From assembly GCF_963678635.1 (NCBI RefSeq), contig NC_087062.1, positions 40,471,676 to 40,535,675 of the forward strand: a DNA stretch of 64,000 nucleotides. The letters run 5' to 3'. The DNA comes from Symsagittifera roscoffensis. Taxonomy: Eukaryota; Xenacoelomorpha; Acoela; Convolutidae. Each line of letters starts with the position of its first letter. Positions within the stretch are counted from its first letter, which is position 1. Below are positions 61,060 to 64,000 of this stretch, one piece after another. The translations under genes were made by a program, and so were the position numbers. The notes under the pieces are model-generated. The model did not search any database. It was not told the origin of the DNA and saw only the letters and a list, made by a program, of their open reading frames with translations.

Positions 61060-61620
61060 TTCTTTTTTTTACTGTAATCAGAAGGTCAAAAGTATCATAG
61101 TAACCGAGGTTACAGTCATGAGTCCCTTCATCATGTATTCCAGTCAAAATCCTTGGAATTTTCTAGATATGGAAGTGATAATGATAAAAGAAGATGACAA
61201 GTGTTTAAGGGACTCTGCCCCGGTGGGTAGTCATCTAAAGGAATGCGGAGCAGACAAGGCTGCAGTTGAGGCGAGAAATTTAGACAGATGCTTAGACACG
61301 AATAAACTTTTGCACTTAGAAGCGCTTTATATTTCGAGGAGAAGACCTGCCCTCAACACGCGCGAGGAATACCGGCAGAGGTACCTCACAGTCAAGTTGT
61401 GAGGTTTTTTAAGTCCGTTTGTTTTAGTCACATGACTAAATCGGGTCTTAACTGACGCTATTTTTATTTTCTTTTTAATGTTAGTTTTTATACATTTTTT
61501 GTAATTTCTACACATCCACTTCCATTCCGGTTTTACAGGTGCTTTGTTTTTTAGATTGGCTGATGATGACTTTTATGTCGAAAACATTTCTGGAATTTAT
61601 TTTACATTGATCTGCCGTTT
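61060..61620 (+). mobile_element. Penelope-like element fossil, 3' part with GIY-YIG-type region
   Basis: The plus-strand stretch ending in a stop near 61400 carries blocks usual for the C-terminal GIY-YIG endonuclease of Penelope-like elements: VGSHLKECG, KLLHLEALYISRRRPALNTREEY and RYLTVKL. Downstream, at about 61559-61592, CTGATGATGACTTTTATGTCGAAAA resembles the 3' ends of such elements. The RT part is absent, so only a 5'-truncated remnant remains. Age not determined. A similar CTGATGATG..TCGAAGC stretch near 62136-62162 may be part of a second remnant. Confidence 0.65.
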
Positions 61621-62514
61621 TTACCACAAGTGTTTAAGTCCTTTTCAATTAAAATCGATACGGGTTACGTAAAATGGTCAACACAAAAAATCTGCAGCCG
61701 ACAACAGTGCATATGAGAATAAACACACTTTCAATCACTCTTTTTAGGGGATTTAACCTCTCTATTCCCCAGCCTAGTAACAAAATATATGCAGCCCGTA
61801 CATAGTATTTTTTCTTCTACGGGAGACTATATTTCGCTGAGGGGATTAAAGCTAAAATGAGTAATATCCCTTTCCATTTACTTTATGAAATCACTGTATG
61901 TAGAAAAGAGGATAAATTGCAGCTCTTCGCTTAGTTTGAGTCTGACTAGCAAAAAATTTAGACCAGTTTATCTCGACACTGAGACCATTTTTATTAATCA
62001 AAAGGTCGAAATTGTCAGGGTAATATAACTCGCGCTATTTTTATTCTCCTCGCGAATATAACTCGAGAATATAACTCGCTCTATTTTTATTCTCCTTTTT
62101 TATTCTTTAAGATGATTGTTTTTTTTTCAGTGATTCTGATGATGTCGTAACTTATCGAAGCTGAGAAATTTGTTTGAAGTCCTTTTTCCGAATCACAATT
62201 AAAGAGGCTATTTTAATTTCATATATCATTATTTCCTTACACACTTTCTTTCAGTCAGTCAAATTCGCCTACAAAGAATAGTTAATTTAAGAATAGTTAA
62301 GTCACTGTGTAAAAAATCTATTAGCCAGTTTTCAGCACTGATAGAAACAAAAAATTTTAAGTATGAAATTCTGCATTCAATATTTCAAGAATGAGAATGA
62401 ATAATTTAAAAAAGAAAAAATATGGAATAACATGAATCATATAGCTTTTTTTTAACAATTGTTCATGTATAAATACAAAGATCCAACAATCGAATTTTTG
62501 TTAAAAAATGATTT

Positions 62515-62832
62515 TTGCAAAAGACTTCTACAAATTCAAAAAATGTTGCCAAGGATATGTTACAATTCAGCAAGGGACCAAGATACACGGTATCCGGTAA
62601 AAGTTATGTAAATAAAGCTATAAAGTTGAAAATAGATAATTCAAGTGTTCCAGAATACCCTGTAATCAGTACTGAAAATGCATTTAAAGCACAAACCAAA
62701 GGCAGAAAAAGAAACAATTTGGCGACCAGGATACTCTATACCCGGTCGAACAAAAATTGTGTAGGATCAGTTCAAAAACTATCTAGACGAGCTTTTAACA
62801 ATTTACAACCAGTTTCTTGGGTCAATAATTAG
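62515..62832 (+). CDS. Short Lys-rich reading frame, unknown
   Basis: About 105 codons with no ATG start (first possible start TTG), ending TAA at 62830-62832. The residues are Lys/Asn/Ser rich (GPRYTVSGKSYVNKAIKLKID in the middle). I recognise no family. It could be an exon of an unknown upstream gene on the opposite strand or a chance frame in AT-rich DNA. It is listed because it is unusually long for this composition and is not in a repeat I recognise. Confidence 0.2.
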   Translation: MQKTSTNSKNVAKDMLQFSKGPRYTVSGKSYVNKAIKLKIDNSSVPEYPVISTENAFKAQTKGRKRNNLATRILYTRSNKNCVGSVQKLSRRAFNNLQPVSWVNN

Positions 62833-63218
62833 GATACTAACTCGATGAGCTGTTTCCGATAAATATGATATAATTGATGTTCACGTTGTTTATGAACTTA
62901 ACTAAGTAATCTTAATTTACAAAGCTGAAAAAAACGCACAAAAAAATGGTCGTGTCAGTGCGTTTGACAAGTTGACTGCTACGGTTTGAAAAGCTTATAC
63001 AAAACTCAAGAAACCAAATTGAAACTATAAAATCAAAGATGAGCAAAGCGATAGTCAACAGACGTAAAAGTGAAAAGGATAAAGTTTAAGCAAGGCGGGC
63101 GTTGTGCCTTCAAATTCACTAATTCCACCTTTCACATGAGAAGATTTAAGTAGCCTTGGCATATTGAAAACACCTACAGAGCTTGCGCTTCTGAAACAGT
63201 CAAGTAATTGTCAATTAA

Positions 63219-63472
63219 AATGAGAGAAAACAGCACGTTTTCAAAAACATCTACAAGCAATAGACAAAAACCTAAAATTTTGGCGGTTGTTGCTCATCCA
63301 AAATCAGAGCAATTATCTCAAGCATAAAGAGTCATGGACTGTTGATGTTGAGCAATTGTGTATTCCCAATGCGATGCTTAACAAAAAGACCGAACAATTT
63401 CTCTCCAAAATTGACAAGGATCGAAATCTGCCTCTCGCTCGTATTGATCTAGACGCAGGTAAAGTTCACTAA
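63219..63472 (+). other. Region with two short coding-like stretches, unknown
   Basis: An ATG at 63219 opens a frame ending in KPKILAVVAHPKSEQLSQA and a stop. An overlapping frame (63287-63472) then reads ESWTVDVEQLCIPNAMLNKKTEQFLSKIDKD and ends at TAA. They could be pieces of a decayed gene or exon fragments. No domain recognised. Confidence 0.15.
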
Positions 63473-64000
63473 CTACCAAGTGGAATTAATCACAGCATAT
63501 TCATATCACGTGAAAGCTGCACCATAAATACTTCGGGCGGAAATATTAGCACAGGGCGAGCTGTACAGTAACACTATCCAAAATGAAACTCAAGAAAATC
63601 TTTCACGAGACTGGTCGTACAATTCGCGAATGCAATCGTTCAAGATGGAGGGTGTGAAAAATCTTTTCATATTCGATCTTTACATGAATGTTCAAAAGGT
63701 GGATAAATTGTAAAATATGACATGTAGATTGGTGTTTCTTCAGAAAAGACAAAAACCTTGTAACATTCGCCCGGAAATACATATCGACGGAAAATAAAGC
63801 TAGGTTCTAAAACGACTGGCTAGCAACTAAACACAGTTCTACATGCTTTTCACCGTCTCTGCCAAAGCCAGTTCTTTTTGGTGGTTTTCCTGACATCAAG
63901 TCGACAAAACGTTACTGCTTTCCGGCTTGGAAAAAACGCTCAAACGAACTTAATTATATGCAAAATAGTGAGCTCATGGCTTAGTCTCAGTATCCCCAGA

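Noticed and set aside
61060-61402. A host gene with a GIY-YIG domain.
   Set aside because: The flanks, truncation and 3' end resemble a Penelope-like element, and there is no exon structure or upstream coding sequence.

Overview
The window is animal nuclear DNA. Nearly all of it is one protein-coding gene on the minus strand: a complete gene for cytoplasmic dynein 2 heavy chain (DYNC2H1), the motor of retrograde intraflagellar transport. I place 44 exons between 59345 (start codon) and 7418 (stop). Every intron is GT-AG, all exon phases agree, and the exons sum to 13,152 nt (4,383 codons plus stop) with no frameshift or internal stop. Assignment rests on remembered similarity to vertebrate DYNC2H1 along the whole length. 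A gene for ciliary transport with large repeat-filled introns points to a metazoan. The species cannot be named. A 3' splice site 4 nt before the start codon and loose 5' splice sites are lineage hints only.

Layout: 1-4050 is AT-rich with no gene I can support. 4050-6450 is an eroded LINE (minus). 7326-7331 is a likely polyadenylation signal. 7418-59345 is the dynein gene. Its introns hold two real-looking tRNA genes (Leu-UAA at 8083-8165, plus strand; Phe-GAA at 34830-34902, minus strand), three copies of one hAT-type MITE and one copy of another with 8-bp target duplications, a second LINE (about 55459-58500), microsatellites, local tandem duplications, and many copies of moderate-length repeats with hairpin ends. 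59350-64000 is upstream flank with the same repeats, a Penelope-like fossil near 61060-61620, and two short plus-strand reading frames of unknown meaning.

The introns are dominated by a few repeat groups. Group A/B carries a hairpin end, often an internal tRNA-like segment with pol III box-like motifs, and every copy I found points the same way. Group C has a different hairpin end and roughly 200-bp internal tandem repeats, reminiscent of non-autonomous Helitron/Helentron-like elements. The most striking arrangement is a pair of near-identical hAT MITEs in direct orientation on either side of exon 19, the exon carrying the AAA4 P-loop. That exon is 192 nt and phase 0 on both sides. I found no prokaryotic-type gene system, CRISPR array or gene cluster.
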